Positions 37,394 to 49,467 are shown, numbered from the stretch's first letter. The stretch: DNA of 64,000 nucleotides from DASPSM01 sp963800135 (GCA_963800135.1 CAWCZR010000002.1:1-64000), one strand, 5' to 3'. Program-made: numbers and translations. Notes: generated by a model not told the origin, from the letters alone.

Positions 37394-38965
37394 TCATTCG
37401 CGCTTCTGGCTTATGCCGGAACCAGCGCCGAGAGCCGACTGGAAGCGATGACCTCGGGCCTCCAGCCAGCGGGCAATCTTTGGCCGCAGGTCGCACGCCG
37501 GCGCTAGCAAGAAGGCTCCCAACCGCCGATCGACGAGGTCGTCCAAGCGCTCGACCCATTCGTGTTCGAGGGTGTGCTCGACTTCGGCCCAGACGAACGG
37601 AGCGCTCGGATCGATTCGCTCCGCCAATTCGGGCTCGTTGGTCAGGCGTTGGTCGATCGCGCGGGCCGCGGCGCCGTAGCGGCTCCACAAATCTCGAATG
37701 ACGGGCGAGGCGCCTCCGGGAAGAATTTGTCGCGCGCTCGGCAAGGGCGCGGTCGTCGAGCAGGCGCGGAGAGAATGGCCGGCAAAACTCTCGCGCACCA
37801 GGCCATCGACCAACCGCTTCGCCATCGCGCGATAGGTGGTCAATTTGCCGCCTGTGATCGCCCATATCCCGGGAGCCGGATTCAGCACGCGATCGTCGCG
37901 CGAGACAGCGTCTTCGGAAGCTCCCTCTTCACCGCCCAGCAGGGGCCGCGCGCCGACGAACGTTCGCAAGATGTCGTCGTTCGTCAGCCGCGACGCGGAG
38001 AAGTAGCGGTTGACCCCAGCCAACAGATAGTCGACGGCGTCGGTCGTCACGGGCAGGCTGTCCAAGTCTCCCGCATAGAAGGTATCGGTCGTGCCGACGA
38101 GCACGTGCTGATCCCAGGGAATCGCATAGATCATCCGTCCGTCGGCGGGGATCTCCAGCGCGACAGTGTTGTTCACCGGCAGCCGCTCGCGCGCCACGAT
38201 CAGGTGCACGCCGATCGCCAGTTTCAGTCCGAATCGTTCAGCGACGCCGAGCCGAGCTTGCACGTCGTCGGCCCACGGCCCGGCAGCGTTGATCACAGCC
38301 CGACTGCGCACTCGATGCGACGTGCCGGTCAGCACGTCGCGGACACTCGACTCGAAGTGGCCCGCGGCTCCCGCTGCCGGCGCTCCGCACAACTCGACGT
38401 AGTTGAGCAGATCGGCCCCGTCTTCTTGGGCCGACGTCAGAGTGTCGATCACCAAGCGAAAGTCGAGGCACGCACAATCGAAGTAGGCGACGCCACCCCG
38501 GCAGTCGCCCTGGTCCAGCGCCGGCTCCGCTTCGGCCAGCTGACGCGGCGAAAGCAGTCGGAAATGACCCGCGTTGCGGCCCAGCGCCAAGAGTTCGTAG
38601 GCGACCAGCCCCAGTGCCAGCATCCAGCGGGGTGTGCGGCTTGTCGCGTAGCAAGGGACGACGAAGCGAATCGGCCGCACCAGGTGCGGGGCAATCTTCG
38701 TCTGGAGCAGCCATCGCTCGCGGCACGCCTCGAGCACGAGCTGCCACTGCCGATACTTCAAGTACCGCAGTCCGCCATGTACCAGCTTGCCCGACTTCGA
38801 GCTGGTCCCCGAGGCAAAATCGCCCTTATCGACCAGCAGGCACCGCAGTCCGCGACCAGCGGCGTCCCGCGCGATGCCGGCGCCGGTGATTCCCCCTCCG
38901 ACGATCAGCACGTCGTAACTTGCGGTGGGCAGGCCAGCGAGAATCTCGGCGCGGCGGCGGCTCAT
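37394..38965 (-). CDS. glpD: FAD-dependent glycerol-3-phosphate dehydrogenase
   Basis: Membrane-associated flavoenzyme that oxidises sn-glycerol-3-phosphate to DHAP and passes electrons to quinone. The FAD Rossmann motif is VLIVGGGITGAGIARDAAGRG (residues 18-38). Other family landmarks are SSKSGKLVHGGLRYL, NAAGPWADD, PWDQHVLVGTTDT and ITGGKLTTYRAMA. The 523-residue length is standard. Its ATG overlaps the stop of the upstream AGPS-like gene (ATGA, 38962-38965), so translation is tightly coupled. In this operon its product DHAP would be the backbone for the AGPS reaction. Confidence 0.93.
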   Translation of the reverse strand: MSRRRAEILAGLPTASYDVLIVGGGITGAGIARDAAGRGLRCLLVDKGDFASGTSSKSGKLVHGGLRYLKYRQWQLVLEACRERWLLQTKIAPHLVRPIRFVVPCYATSRTPRWMLALGLVAYELLALGRNAGHFRLLSPRQLAEAEPALDQGDCRGGVAYFDCACLDFRLVIDTLTSAQEDGADLLNYVELCGAPAAGAAGHFESSVRDVLTGTSHRVRSRAVINAAGPWADDVQARLGVAERFGLKLAIGVHLIVARERLPVNNTVALEIPADGRMIYAIPWDQHVLVGTTDTFYAGDLDSLPVTTDAVDYLLAGVNRYFSASRLTNDDILRTFVGARPLLGGEEGASEDAVSRDDRVLNPAPGIWAITGGKLTTYRAMAKRLVDGLVRESFAGHSLRACSTTAPLPSARQILPGGASPVIRDLWSRYGAAARAIDQRLTNEPELAERIDPSAPFVWAEVEHTLEHEWVERLDDLVDRRLGAFLLAPACDLRPKIARWLEARGHRFQSALGAGSGISQKRE

Positions 38966-40638
38966 AGGAGCTTGCCCGGGTTCATCATGCCGGCCGGGTC
39001 AAGCGTCGCTTTCAATTGGGCGAGCATTTGCTGCTCGACAGGGCCGCGGCCCGTTTCGCGCGGTGGTCCTGCCCGACTCCATGATGATGGCTGATCACGG
39101 CCCCCTGCGCCCGAATAGCATCGCCGGCCGCGCGTTTGATCGTCCACCATTGGCCGATCGGGTCGGCTCGTTTCTGCCGGCCGAGCAACGAAAAATAGAG
39201 CGACGCGCCGTCGCGATACAGGTGCGAGACATGCGTGAAGACAACGATCGGTTCTCCCTCTTGCGCCGCCGCGCGATGGATGGCTTCACGGACGGCCGCG
39301 TACAGCTCGAACAGCCGATTCCAGGTCGTCGCCGTTTCGAGCGTGTCGACCAGCAGATGGTTATCCATCAGCTCGTCGCGGAGGTAGGGAAGATCGAAGC
39401 GCGTCTCCAGCCAGCGCCGACCTAGCGTCCGACCCAGATTGACGCACGACGCACCGCGAAGGGCGGCGTGCACCAGTCGCCGCTGTCGGCGGTTTTCGTC
39501 GAGCGTTCCCTCCAGGCCGACGAGCAGCGTGGACATGGCCGGCGGCCGGATTCCCAGCCGTTCCAGCCGCCACTCGATGGTTTTTCGCGCCATTCGCCGG
39601 ACGGCGCTTCGCCATCCGTTTCCTCCGCCGCGACTGCCCAGCGCGAGCGATGCGGCCGTCTCCTCTTCGTCGGAGACGCGCACCAGAGCGGCGCCGCGCC
39701 GCTCTGGACGAGCTGGCGGGCGATGGCCACACCGTCGGCAAATTCCTTGAACGCGTACATGAAATAATCGCGCTCGGCCGGCGCACGACGAATCCGCACC
39801 GTCGCCGAAACGATCACGCCATAGACTCCCTCCGAACCAATCAGCATCTGGGCGATGTCAGGACCGTCGGCGCGGCGGGGGACGTGCAGCGTTTCGACGG
39901 TCCCCTGAGGCGTCACCACGCGGACGCTTTCGACAAGTTTTTCGATGCCGCCGTAAGCCAGCGAGTTTTGGCCACTCGAGCGAGTCGCGATCCAGCCGCC
40001 GAGCGTGGAGAACTCGAACGACTGGGGATAATGGCCCAGCGTGAAGCCCCGTTCGCCCAACCGCGATTCGAGTTCGGGGCCGAAGATTCCCGCCTCGACC
40101 GTCGCCGTTTGCGAGACCTCGTCGATCGCCATCACGCGATTGAGCAAGGCCAGGTCGATCGTCACGACGACGCGTTGCGAGCCCGCTTCCGGCTCGACGC
40201 CGCCGACCACACTGGTTCCTCCGCCAAACGGCACGACAGCGGCGTGTAGCTCCCGGCAACAGGCGAGCAGGGCCGCGACCTCGGCTTCGCTGCGGGGATA
40301 GACGACGGCGTCGGGAGCGCGCTCGAGCACGAGCTGGCGGACGCGCAGGAGGTCCTTGTAACTCTTGCCGAGCGCGTGCAGGGCCCGCTCGCGATGATCG
40401 ATGCGGCAGTTCTCCGCGCCGACGATCGCGCTCAGCGCGCGACCAGCGCCTGGTCCGCGCGGCTCTCGGGCAGTCGCAGTGCGTCGAGTTTGAATTCGCT
40501 GCGCAGCGCGAACTGTTCGATTCCCAGCTTTGCGCGGAGATAGTCCCGCGTGGCGGCGGAGTGAGGCAGCTCCTTGCGGATCTGTTCCGATCCCCAGCCC
40601 CACCATTTCATTTTGAATCGTTGATCCGCGGTTGGCAT
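38962..40638 (-). CDS. FAD-linked oxidase of alkylglycerone-phosphate synthase type, three frameshifts
   Basis: About 558 residues of the FAD_binding_4/FAD-oxidase C family, with specific AGPS-like features: N-terminal KWWGWG, the FAD-binding segment AAVVPFGGGTSVVGGV, TVEAGIFGPELESRL, LGHYPQSFEFSTLGGWIATRSSG, and the diagnostic C-terminal ISHHHGVG. AGPS swaps the acyl chain of acyl-DHAP for a fatty alcohol, the committed step of ether lipid synthesis. One-base indels near 40440, 39695 and 39045 split the gene into four frames. ATG 40638 (MPTADQRFKMKWWGWG) gives the family-like N-terminus. First gene of the operon, coupled to glpD. A related role in a different alkyl or lipid oxidation is possible. 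Confidence 0.8.
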
Positions 40639-41115
40639 GACGTCGAGTTTATGGCAATGAGCGATCGCGACGGTGACGCAAAGCAGCGGCCAGCTTACGC
40701 TCCTCGCTCGCCAGGGGTCCACGCGCGACCAAATGTTCGGATTCGATGCGTGTCGGAAACGTCCAAAAAGCGCGGCCGGCCCCATTGCCTCTTGTCAGCC
40801 GGCCCCCGGTCACTTAACCTAATGGTGTAGCCGGCGCTCGGGTTTTAATGCGGGTTCCGGCGACTCCTGTCAAAAATTTCCCATCGAGACGGCACGCGCT
40901 TCGGCAGCTCTCGCTCGGGCGGTGGCCGCGAAGAAATGAGTCGGATTGTCAGCCGGCGTTTCGGCCGCGACGAACGCGGCAAAACGTCACGCCAACAATC
41001 TGCACTCGACGGCGATGCAGTTGGAAACGATCGCGGAAGAAGGCGAAACACACCGCATCGCTTCGGTTGTCGACAGGGATGGAATCCTGTTTCCTAGGCC
41101 GAGATTCAGCCGTCC
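40639..41115. other. Intergenic region between divergent operons
   Basis: 477 bases with no supported gene. It must contain the promoters of the minus-strand AGPS operon and the plus-strand kinase. No motif stands out. Confidence 0.35.
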
Positions 41116-43988
41116 ATGAGTGACTATCCGACCACCGGCGGATCGTCTTTATCAGGCCGGTCCGGCGAGCCGGGCTCTGCCCATTCGGGCGCACCCCTAG
41201 CATCTGGCCCGTCCGGCTCGCACCCGCCCTTCGCTCAGTCCCCGATTGAATTCGACGGTCCACAGACGGTCGTGAATCCGGAGCGGCGCGGCACGACGGG
41301 CGATTCGAACATCACGCCCCGCTCCGAGGATTCCTCGCTCTGGTCGCGCCTCTTCCCGCGGGATGCTCCACCGGCCGAGGGGGCGCCGACGGCCGTCGGT
41401 TGCTGCCTGGGCCACTTTCGCATCGAAGGGACGATCGGCGCCGGCGGCATGGGGGCCGTCTTTCGCGCGGTCGACGAGCGCCTGGATCGCGTTGTCGCGC
41501 TCAAGGTCTTGTCCCCGTCGCTCAGCCGCGACGGCGGTTCGATCCAACGGTTTCTTAACGAAGCGCGGGCCGCGGCACGGCTCGATCACGACAACATCGC
41601 TCGCGTCTATTACGTCGGCGAGGATCGCGGACTCAACTTCATCGCGCACGAGTTCGTCACGGGCCGCACAATCCGTGATATCATTCGCGATCACGGCGCA
41701 CTCGATCCGCGCGAGGCCGTCAACTACTCGCTGCAGCTGGCCGCGGCCCTCAGGCATACGTCCGCGGCCGGCGTCGTCCATCGGGACATCAAGCCCTCGA
41801 ACATCATCATCACGCCCCGCGGCCGGGCGAAACTGGTCGACCTCGGCCTGGCGAAGAAGGTCGCCTCGGAATCGTTCGGCGACCTGACGATCGCCGGCAC
41901 GACGCTCGGCACGTTTGATTACATCTCGCCGGAGCAGGCGAAGGATCCGCGAAACGTCGACGTTCGCAGCGATATCTATTCGCTGGGCTGCACCGTCTAC
42001 CACATGCTGACCGGCACGCCTCCCTATCCGGAGGGGACCGTGCTGCAAAAGCTGCTCGACCACCAGGCGAAGGATGTGCCCGATCCGGCTGCCAAGAACG
42101 TCCGCATTTCGCCGCAACTTTCCGCGATCGTCCGCCGCATGATGGCCCCCGATCCGCGCGACCGCATCGCCACGCCGGACGATCTGATCCGCGAATTGCT
42201 GCCGATCGCCGCCGAGATGGGCTTGCGCGGCGTGAACCCCGAAGGGCTCGTCTGGACATCGCACGTCCCGCAGGAGCGATCAGTCATCGAGCGAAACGTA
42301 GTCTGGATCGCGGGCATCGCCGTGCTCGCGCTCGTCGCGTTCCTGATCGACCGTTTTCCCCCGCAGCCGCGCGGCACAAACGAGCACAAGCCAATCGCCT
42401 TCAGCGCACCGCCGGACAATATCGATCTGCCGGACGAACCGACGAAGTCGGCAGGGCCGGCCACGTCCACTCAGCCGCCGGCAATCACGGGAAACAGTGG
42501 ACCGCCGGCTTCCGCTCCCGTGAACGGGCCAGTGGGCGCGAAGGGACTCGTCTCGAAGGATGCTGCGCGAGATCGCTCCGCTCGATTTCCCGCCGATGGA
42601 GCCGGAGGCGGCTTTTGATCCGCCCGGCGGCACGCTCGTGCCCGGGGCGACAAACGGATCCACCGCCCGCACCGAGACGCCAACCCCAAGTCCAAAGCCT
42701 GAAAAACCGGCGACGGCTCCGCCCATGCCGGACACGCCGTCTTCGGTCGCGGCCAACACTAACAAACCCAAAAGCAGCCCGATCGCGGCGGACGACTCGG
42801 CACAAATCTCCATTTCGGATGGCGGCGAGGTACCCACCCCCTATATCACGCTCGAGGCGGCCGTTGCCGACGCAAAAGATGGCGGCACGATCGAGCTGAA
42901 GTTCAACGGCATCCGTGCCGTTTCGGAAAAGCCGTTCCGCATCTCGGGCAAGCGCGTGACGATTCGCGCGGGCGCGGCTATCACCCGGTGATTTCATTCT
43001 CGCCCCGCGAACTGCCGGCGACCGGGTTCGAGGGGCGGATGATCGCGCTCAACAACGCGAGGCTCGACCTCTTCGACGTCGACGTGCAAGCCACCGTGCC
43101 TGACGCCACGAACTCTGATCATTGGTCGCTGTTTTCCTTCGGCGGTCCAGATCGGCTGACCTGTCGCAATGTGAATATCACCGTCACCAACCCGGGCAAC
43201 CGGCAGGCGGAGGTGGTCGACATCTCTTCCAACACGCCCATGCCGTCTCGCCAGCCCAATCCCATGGGCGCCCCGCCGGAGTTTGAGATCGAGCTCGAGC
43301 GTTGCCTGATCCGCGGCAGCTGCGCCTCTTTGCACTGCGCACGACTGAGGGGGGCCGCATCGTCTGTCGGGAGTCGGCCGTGGCGTTGCAGGGAGCCTTC
43401 GTCTCGAATCTGGGCGATGAAAATTCGTCGACCGAAATGCGACGGATCGCCCTGCGGATGGAGCACCTCTCGTGCTTCCTTGGCGGCGGCCTGCTTCAAC
43501 TCGACGCCGGCGACGTTCCCCGCACCCTCGTTCCGCTCGACGTGACGGCTGGCAACAATGTCTTCGCCTCGAGTTCTCAAACTCCGCTGATTCTGCTGAC
43601 GGGACGAACGAAAGAAGAAGACTTCCCGCGGCTCATCCGCTGGGAAGGAACGCACAACTTCTACGATCGGTTTTCGTCGTACTGGTCGGTGAGTGCGTCC
43701 GGCGGCGACTCGTCGGCCATGCCGCTCAATTTCGAGAGTTGGAAGCACGTGCTGGGGGACAACGAGAACGATTCGAACACGGGCACCATCTCCTGGGCGC
43801 ACACGTGGCAGGGCAAGTCGTTCGCTTCGATTCGCAAGAACGACTTCGAGCTACCGAGCGACAGTCCGGCCCGGGCCGGCGGGACCGACAACAACGACGT
43901 GGGCGTTGATCTGACCTTGATCCGCGCATTCCCCGAGGCAGCCGGCACGGCCGCGGTCAATCAGGCCAGCCACGAACACACGCCTTAG
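41116..43988 (+). CDS. Receptor-like Ser/Thr kinase with C-terminal beta-helix-like domain, three frameshifts
   Basis: About 957 residues. A Pro/Ser/Gly-rich N-terminal segment (1-95) precedes a Hanks kinase domain: GAGGMGAVF, VALKVL, HRDIKPSN, DLGLAKK, and DYISPEQA as the APE region. A transmembrane helix follows (WIAGIAVLALVAFLIDRF, about 395-415), then a Pro/Thr-rich linker and a C-terminal domain of about 430 residues. It starts ISDGGEVPTPYITLEAAVADAKDGGTIEL, the usual opening of a pectate-lyase-like right-handed beta-helix, so the outside part may bind sugars or wall polymers. Frame changes near 42565, 42975 and 43310 are one-base indels. The last frame ends at the stop at 43986-43988. 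Confidence 0.82.
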
Positions 43989-44307
43989 CGGTGGGTCTCG
44001 CCTCGCGATTCTCGGCGATGCGGCGTCGAGCGCGGTCCGGCGCAGAGGCGATCGGCTGAAGCCTCCCTTTTTATTGAAGCGGACGCTCTTGTTCCCTCGG
44101 CGAAAGCTCAGCTTGCGGCCGTTTCCGATTGCCGAGCAATGCCGTGCGACTGGCCAGCCCCCTCCCCGCGAGGGATTGCGCTTGCGCCAACGGCTGCGCT
44201 CGGATAAAACTATCTTTCGACCCGGAGCCCTTACGAAGTACGCGAAAGTCGCTCGGCACGAAATTGTGAGTGGCTTCAAACGGAGAGCCGCGGGGCGGCG
44301 GTCAGCG
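43989..44307. other. Intergenic region, nothing recognised
   Basis: 319 bases between two plus-strand signalling genes. The frame of the downstream kinase is open through part of it, but the zinc-ribbon N-terminus at 44308 marks the likely start. No repeat or RNA gene seen. Confidence 0.35.
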
Positions 44308-47300
44308 ATGGATTGTTCGTTTTGTAACACTTCCGCGGTGCCGTCGGCCCGCTTTTGTAGCCACTGCGGCGCCCGGTTGGCGCTCGCAGAAAGCAGCAGC
44401 AACTCCCCGGCGGGCGCCGAAGTCCTTGTCGATCGTCGTTCTTTCGAGACGATGGTCGCCCTCGCTCCGAACATGATCTGTGTTCTGGACGTCCTGGAGA
44501 AGCGCTACTCGTATTTAAACGAGGCGATCGTTCGCTTTCTGGGTTGCACGCGCGACCAGCTTATGGCAGCCGACGGAGCACGACTCGTCGTCGGCCGCGT
44601 CCACCCGGAAGATCTGCACCGCACGATTTCGGGCCACGAAGAACTCCTGCGATTGTCCGGTGATTGCGAGAATCCAGACGAACGGCACGTGGAAGAATTC
44701 GAGTATCGCCTGCAAGACGCGCAGGGTCGTTGGCGGTGGGTCCATTCGTGGGTCACGGTGTTTGCGCGCACACTTGACGGTCGTGTCAGCCAAGTCTTGG
44801 GAATTGCCCACGACATTACCGGGCGAAAACAGTCCGAATACACGTTGCTGCTGAACGAACGTCGTGTTCGGCTGGCGCTCGACGTTGCCGGCATGCTCTC
44901 CTGGGATTGGACGATCGGCACCAACGAAGTTGCCTTCTCCCAAGATTACGGCGCGTATTATGGATTTCCTCGCACCGGCACGGTCGTCCCAAACGACGAG
45001 TCGATTCTGGAACCGGTCCACCCCGATGACCGCGGGGCGTTGATGGACGCGTTCCATGAGTCGGTGCGAACCGGCCAAGACTTCCAAATCGAGTTCCGCG
45101 GTCCGACGCGCCAGGGTGAACAGTCCTGGTACGTCACGCTCGGCCGCATTGTGGAAACCGGCAACGGCCAGCCGCAACGCATGATCGGCATCACCCAAGA
45201 ACATCACGCACCGAAAGCAAGTGGAGGAGGCTCTGGGCCGCAAGAACGAAAAATTAGAGCGGCGCGTACGAAGGCGGGCGGCAGAGCTACTGGAGGTCGT
45301 CGAAGATGTACAGAGACTCCTCGCCGCGCGTGAGTCAATCGAAAAGTCGCTTCGGCTCGCGCAATTCAGCATCGATCGTGCGGTCGACTCGGTGTTGTGG
45401 GTCGGGCCGAATGCGGAGATCCTGTATGTGAATGAAGCGACGTGCCGCCTTCTCGGTTACTCCCGGGAAGAGATCCTCGGCAAAGCCATCTCCGACATCG
45501 ATCCCAACTTCCCGCGGAGGCCTGGCCAGGTCGCTGGGAGGATCTCAAGCGACGAGGCTCAATTTCGCTCGAATCCAACCTCCGCACGAAAGACGGCAGG
45601 CTCATCGATATCGAGGTGACGGCCAATTACCTCACTTTTGAAGGTCACGAGTATGACTGCGCCACAGTTCGCGACATCACCGACCGCAAGCGGGCCGAGC
45701 AATTGCTGCGTCAAAGTGAGGAGCGCTTTCGACAGATCACGATAACGGTCCAGGACGTGTTCTGGGTTGCTGATGCGGAGACCGCAAAGAATCACTACAT
45801 CAGCCCCGCCTTCGAGCAGATTTGGGAACGATCCAGCCAGAGTTTGATCGAGGACGCGCGTTTGTTCTTCGACACGATCCATCCGGAAGACCGCGAACGC
45901 GTTTTCGGCGGTCTGGCGGCGAAGGTGGAGAAGAGGCCGTTTGAGCATGAATACCGCATCATCAGGCCGGATGGATCGATTCGATGGATTCGGGACCGAG
46001 GTTTTCCCGTCCCTGCTACGGCAATGACAGAGGCTTGCTATGTCGGCGCCGCTCAAGATATCACCGAGCGTAAGCAGGTAGAGTTAGCGAATGCAGGCTT
46101 ACTGGCGATCTTGGAAGGCACGCCGGACTTCGTCGGCTCTGCCGATGCTAAAACCGGGGAGATCCAATACATCAACCGTGCCGGCCGTGAGATGGTCGGC
46201 CTGGCCAGCGACGACGGTCTCAGCCACCGGAGGCTTTCGGAATTCCTTCCTGAATGGACGAACCGGTTAATGCGCGAAGTGATATTTCCGACCGCTGCCC
46301 GCGAAGGTGTCTGGACCGGGGAATGCGCTTTCCTCCACCGCGATGGCCGCGAGATCCCGGTGATGATGGTGTTACTGGCCCACAAGTCGCCCAGCGGCGA
46401 GGTTGAGCGATTTTCCACGATTTCTCGCGACATCACCGACCGCAAGCGGGCCGAAAAAGCCTTACGCGAAAGCGAAGATCGATTTTCTAAGGCATTTCAC
46501 CACAATCAGGTCGCGATGTTCATTCGCCGCCTGAGCGACGATGTTCTCATCGAAACCAATGCTAGCTTCGAGCGGATGGTGCACTGCTCCAAAGAGGAAC
46601 TCATCGGACGACGGGTCGGAGACCTGGGGCTCTACGTCGATCCAAAGCAGCGTGCGGAGGTGCTGGTGCGCGCGGGCCGCCGCGAGCCGATCGAGGGTAT
46701 GGAACTCGAATTGCACACCGGGGACGGTTTCACCATCCACGTTCTCAAAGGGGTGGATTACATCGCGCTGGGTGACGAAGCGTGCGCGCTGGCGACCTTC
46801 ACCGACATCACCGACCGCAAGCGGGCCGAGCGAGCGCTGTGGGAAAGGGAAGCCGTCCTCTTACAGTCACAGCGGATTGCCCGCATCGGCAGTTGGAGCG
46901 TGGAGCTGACCACCGATAACGTGATCTGGACGGACGAAACCTATCGGCTTTACGGAGTGTCCCGAGAGACTTTCGTTCCATCGGCCGAGGCCATCAGCGC
47001 CTTGGCCCATCCCGACGATCGCGGGCCGCTGCAAGGCCATGTCGAGGCCTTTCTGGCTGGCAAAACCCCAGGCCCCTTGGAGTTTCGCGTCCTTCTGCCC
47101 GACGGACAAGAGCGGGTCTGGTGCGGCCAGGGAGAGATGTTCCGTGACGACGCTGGCCGACCCTCGCAAATGATCGGCACGGTTCAGGACATCACGGACC
47201 GCAAACGGGCGGAACAATCGCTACGGCTCGCGCAGTTCAGCATGGACCGAGCGGGCAGTCCAATTTACTGGGTCGGCCCCGACGCAATGATCCTTTACGT

Positions 47301-49018
47301 CAACGATGCCGCATGCCGCATGCTCGGGTATTCGATGGAAGAACTCACCCGCAAGACCATCCACGACATCGACCCACTCGCCGCCCCCTCGGCGCTCGCA
47401 GCCGGGTGGGAGGAGCTCCGACGGCGGCGGTCGTACACCTTCGAGACAAACCACGTCACCAAGGACGGTCGCGTGCTCGACGTGGAGGTCACGTCCAATT
47501 TTATCGAGTACGAGGGGCGCGAACTGGACTGCGCGATCGTGCGCAACATCACCGAGCGCAAGCGGGTCGAGGAGTCGCTGCGGGAGAGCGAGCAGCGCAA
47601 TAGGACAATCCTGCGGACCGTGATGGATGGCTTCTGGCGGAATGACTTGCAAGGCCGCGTGCTGGAAGTGAACGAGGCCTATTGCCGGGATGAGCGGCTA
47701 CAGCGAACAGGAACTGCTGACCATGAGCGTTCCCGATCTGGAGGCAGCCGAGACAAGCACCGACGTGGCCGCCCACATGCAGAAAATTGTGGGGCAGGGC
47801 GCAGACCGCTTTGAAAGCTGGCACCGCCGCAAGGACGGGAGTACTTACCCCATCGAAGTCAGCGTGCAATACAGGCGCGAGGCAGGTCAGTTTTTCGCGT
47901 TCCTGAGAGACATCACCGAGCGCAAGCGGGTCGAACAGTCGCTGCGGGAGAGCGTGCAACGGAACGGGACAATCCTGCGGACGGCGATGGATGGATTCAA
48001 GCGGCTCGACATGCAAGGTCGTTTGCTGGAAGTGAACGAGGCGTATTGCCGGATGAGCGGCTATAGCGAACAGGAACTGCTGGCCATGAGCATTTCCGAT
48101 CTGGAGGCCGTCGAGTCAACTACCGACATCGCCGCCCACATAGAGAAAATTATGGCGCTGGGCGCGGACCGCTTTGAGAGCCGGCACCGCCGCAAGGACG
48201 GGACAATTTACTCAATCGAAGCGAGCGTTCACTACAGCCCCGCGGAGAGAGGCCAGATATTTGCGTTCCTGAGAGACATCACCGAGCGAAAGCAGGCCGA
48301 GTCGCAGGCGAACGAGCTGCGCGACGCATTGACACACTCGAAACGGGTTTCCATTCTGGGCGAGATCGCCTCCGGCCTGGCCCACGAACTGAACCAGCGG
48401 CTGGGCGCCATCCACATGGAGGCAAACACGGCCCTGTTCCTTGCCAAGGAACCTGATTCCCCCGGCTTGCCCGATTGTCTGCGGCGCATCAGCGAACAAT
48501 CATTCCGCGCCGGCGAGATCATTCGCCGCATGCGCTCGTTCAGCCGTCGCAGTTCGCCCCACAGAGCGCCGGAGGACATCAATCGGCTGGTCCGCGAGGT
48601 CCTGATGATGCTGGGAAATAATTTGAGTGAGCGGGCTGTGACCGTCGACTTGCACCTCGCCGAGAGTCTGCCGCAGATTGTGGTCGACGGGATCCAGATT
48701 CAGCAGGTGCTCGTCAATTTGATTCGCAATGCGGGCGAAGCCATGGCCCAGAACGGCGATGCGGCGCGTGTGCTCTGCCTGCGAACAGAGAGAGTGGAAA
48801 GCGAGGTTCGAGTCAGCATCTCGGACACCGGTTGCGGTCTCGACCCAGCCATCGCCGCGAAGCTGTTTTTTCCGTTCCAAACAACGAAATCGACAGGGTT
48901 AGGATTGGGATTGTCGATTTGCCGTACCCTCGTCGAGGCCCATAACGGACGCATCGAAGTTCGCCCGAATCCGGGCCGCGGAACGACCTTCTCCTTTACA
49001 GTTCCGGTGGCCCCGTGA
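44308..49018 (+). CDS. Ten-PAS sensor histidine kinase with N-terminal zinc ribbon, three frameshifts
   Basis: About 1570 residues. It begins with a zinc ribbon (CSFCNTSAVPSARFCSHCG, two CxxC pairs), then about ten consecutive PAS/PAC units, each closing with a DITxRK-type PAC motif. A HisKA domain has H-box GLAHELNQRLGAIHMEANTA (FixL/DctB-type), and a HATPase has NLIRNAGEA, DTGCGL and STGLGLGLSICR. No transmembrane helix is visible, so it is cytoplasmic. One-base indels near 45207 (insertion), 45520 (deletion) and 47687 (insertion in a G-run) split the frame. PAS cofactors (heme, flavin) cannot be assigned. The single-domain response regulator 9 bp downstream is the likely partner. Confidence 0.85.
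47578..48305 (+). repeat. Tandem 363-bp duplication of a PAS domain
   Basis: The segment starting CTGCGGGAGAGCG at 47578 recurs at 47942 with very high nucleotide identity over about one PAS/PAC unit (121 codons). The offset is 364 rather than 363 because of the extra base near 47687. This is a recent domain duplication within the kinase gene. Confidence 0.8.
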
Positions 49019-49027
49019 GACGATCGC

Positions 49028-49430
49028 GTGAAACTGCTTCCGGCCGTGTTCGCGATTGACGATGACGTGGCGATTCAAGCCGCCCTCAAGGGCCTGCTGG
49101 GCACATTGGGGGATTCACGTACACTCATTCTTCTCAGTCGAGACGTTCTTGGAGTCGTACAGCGACGAATGGACCGGCTGTCTGTTAGTCGACGTCCGAA
49201 TGCCGGGCATGAGCGGCTTTGACCTGCTCAAAGAACTGCGCTCTCGCGGCAGTTCATTGCCTGCCATTCTCATGACAGGTCACGGGGTTGCAGGGTTGGA
49301 ACAGGACGCCATCGACGCCGGTGCTGCGAACGTCCTGGAAAAGCCGTTTCCGATCGAGCAACTCAAGGAATTCCTGGTCCGCCAATGCCCCGAGCTGTTT
49401 CCCGGTGCCGTGCCGCCCGGCGGCGCATAG
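49028..49430 (+). CDS. Single-domain response regulator (FixJ-type receiver), one frameshift
   Basis: About 133 residues, receiver domain only. The acidic pocket is in VFAIDDDVAI, the phospho-Asp is in LLVDVRMPGMSGFDLL, the switch Thr is in ILMTGHG, and the conserved Lys is in VLEKPF. The FixJ/NarL-like receiver is complete but has no DNA-binding output domain, so it probably acts by protein contact or in a phosphorelay. A G-run near 49108 has one base too many, which separates the first 27 residues from the rest. GTG 49028 lies 9 bp after the multi-PAS kinase stop, so the two are co-transcribed. Confidence 0.85.
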
Positions 49431-49467
49431 CGCCCGCGAGGCGACAATCGTCGCATCGGGCACCTCG

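Noticed and set aside
35326..39094. Long plus-strand open frames opposite the ABC partner and glpD
   Set aside because: Same cause: codon bias opens the antisense frame, with no recognisable domain in the translations.
44308..49430. Programmed ribosomal frameshifting in the kinase and regulator genes
   Set aside because: No slippery heptamer plus structure at the shift sites, and similar shifts occur in unrelated genes across the window; sequencing error is simpler.
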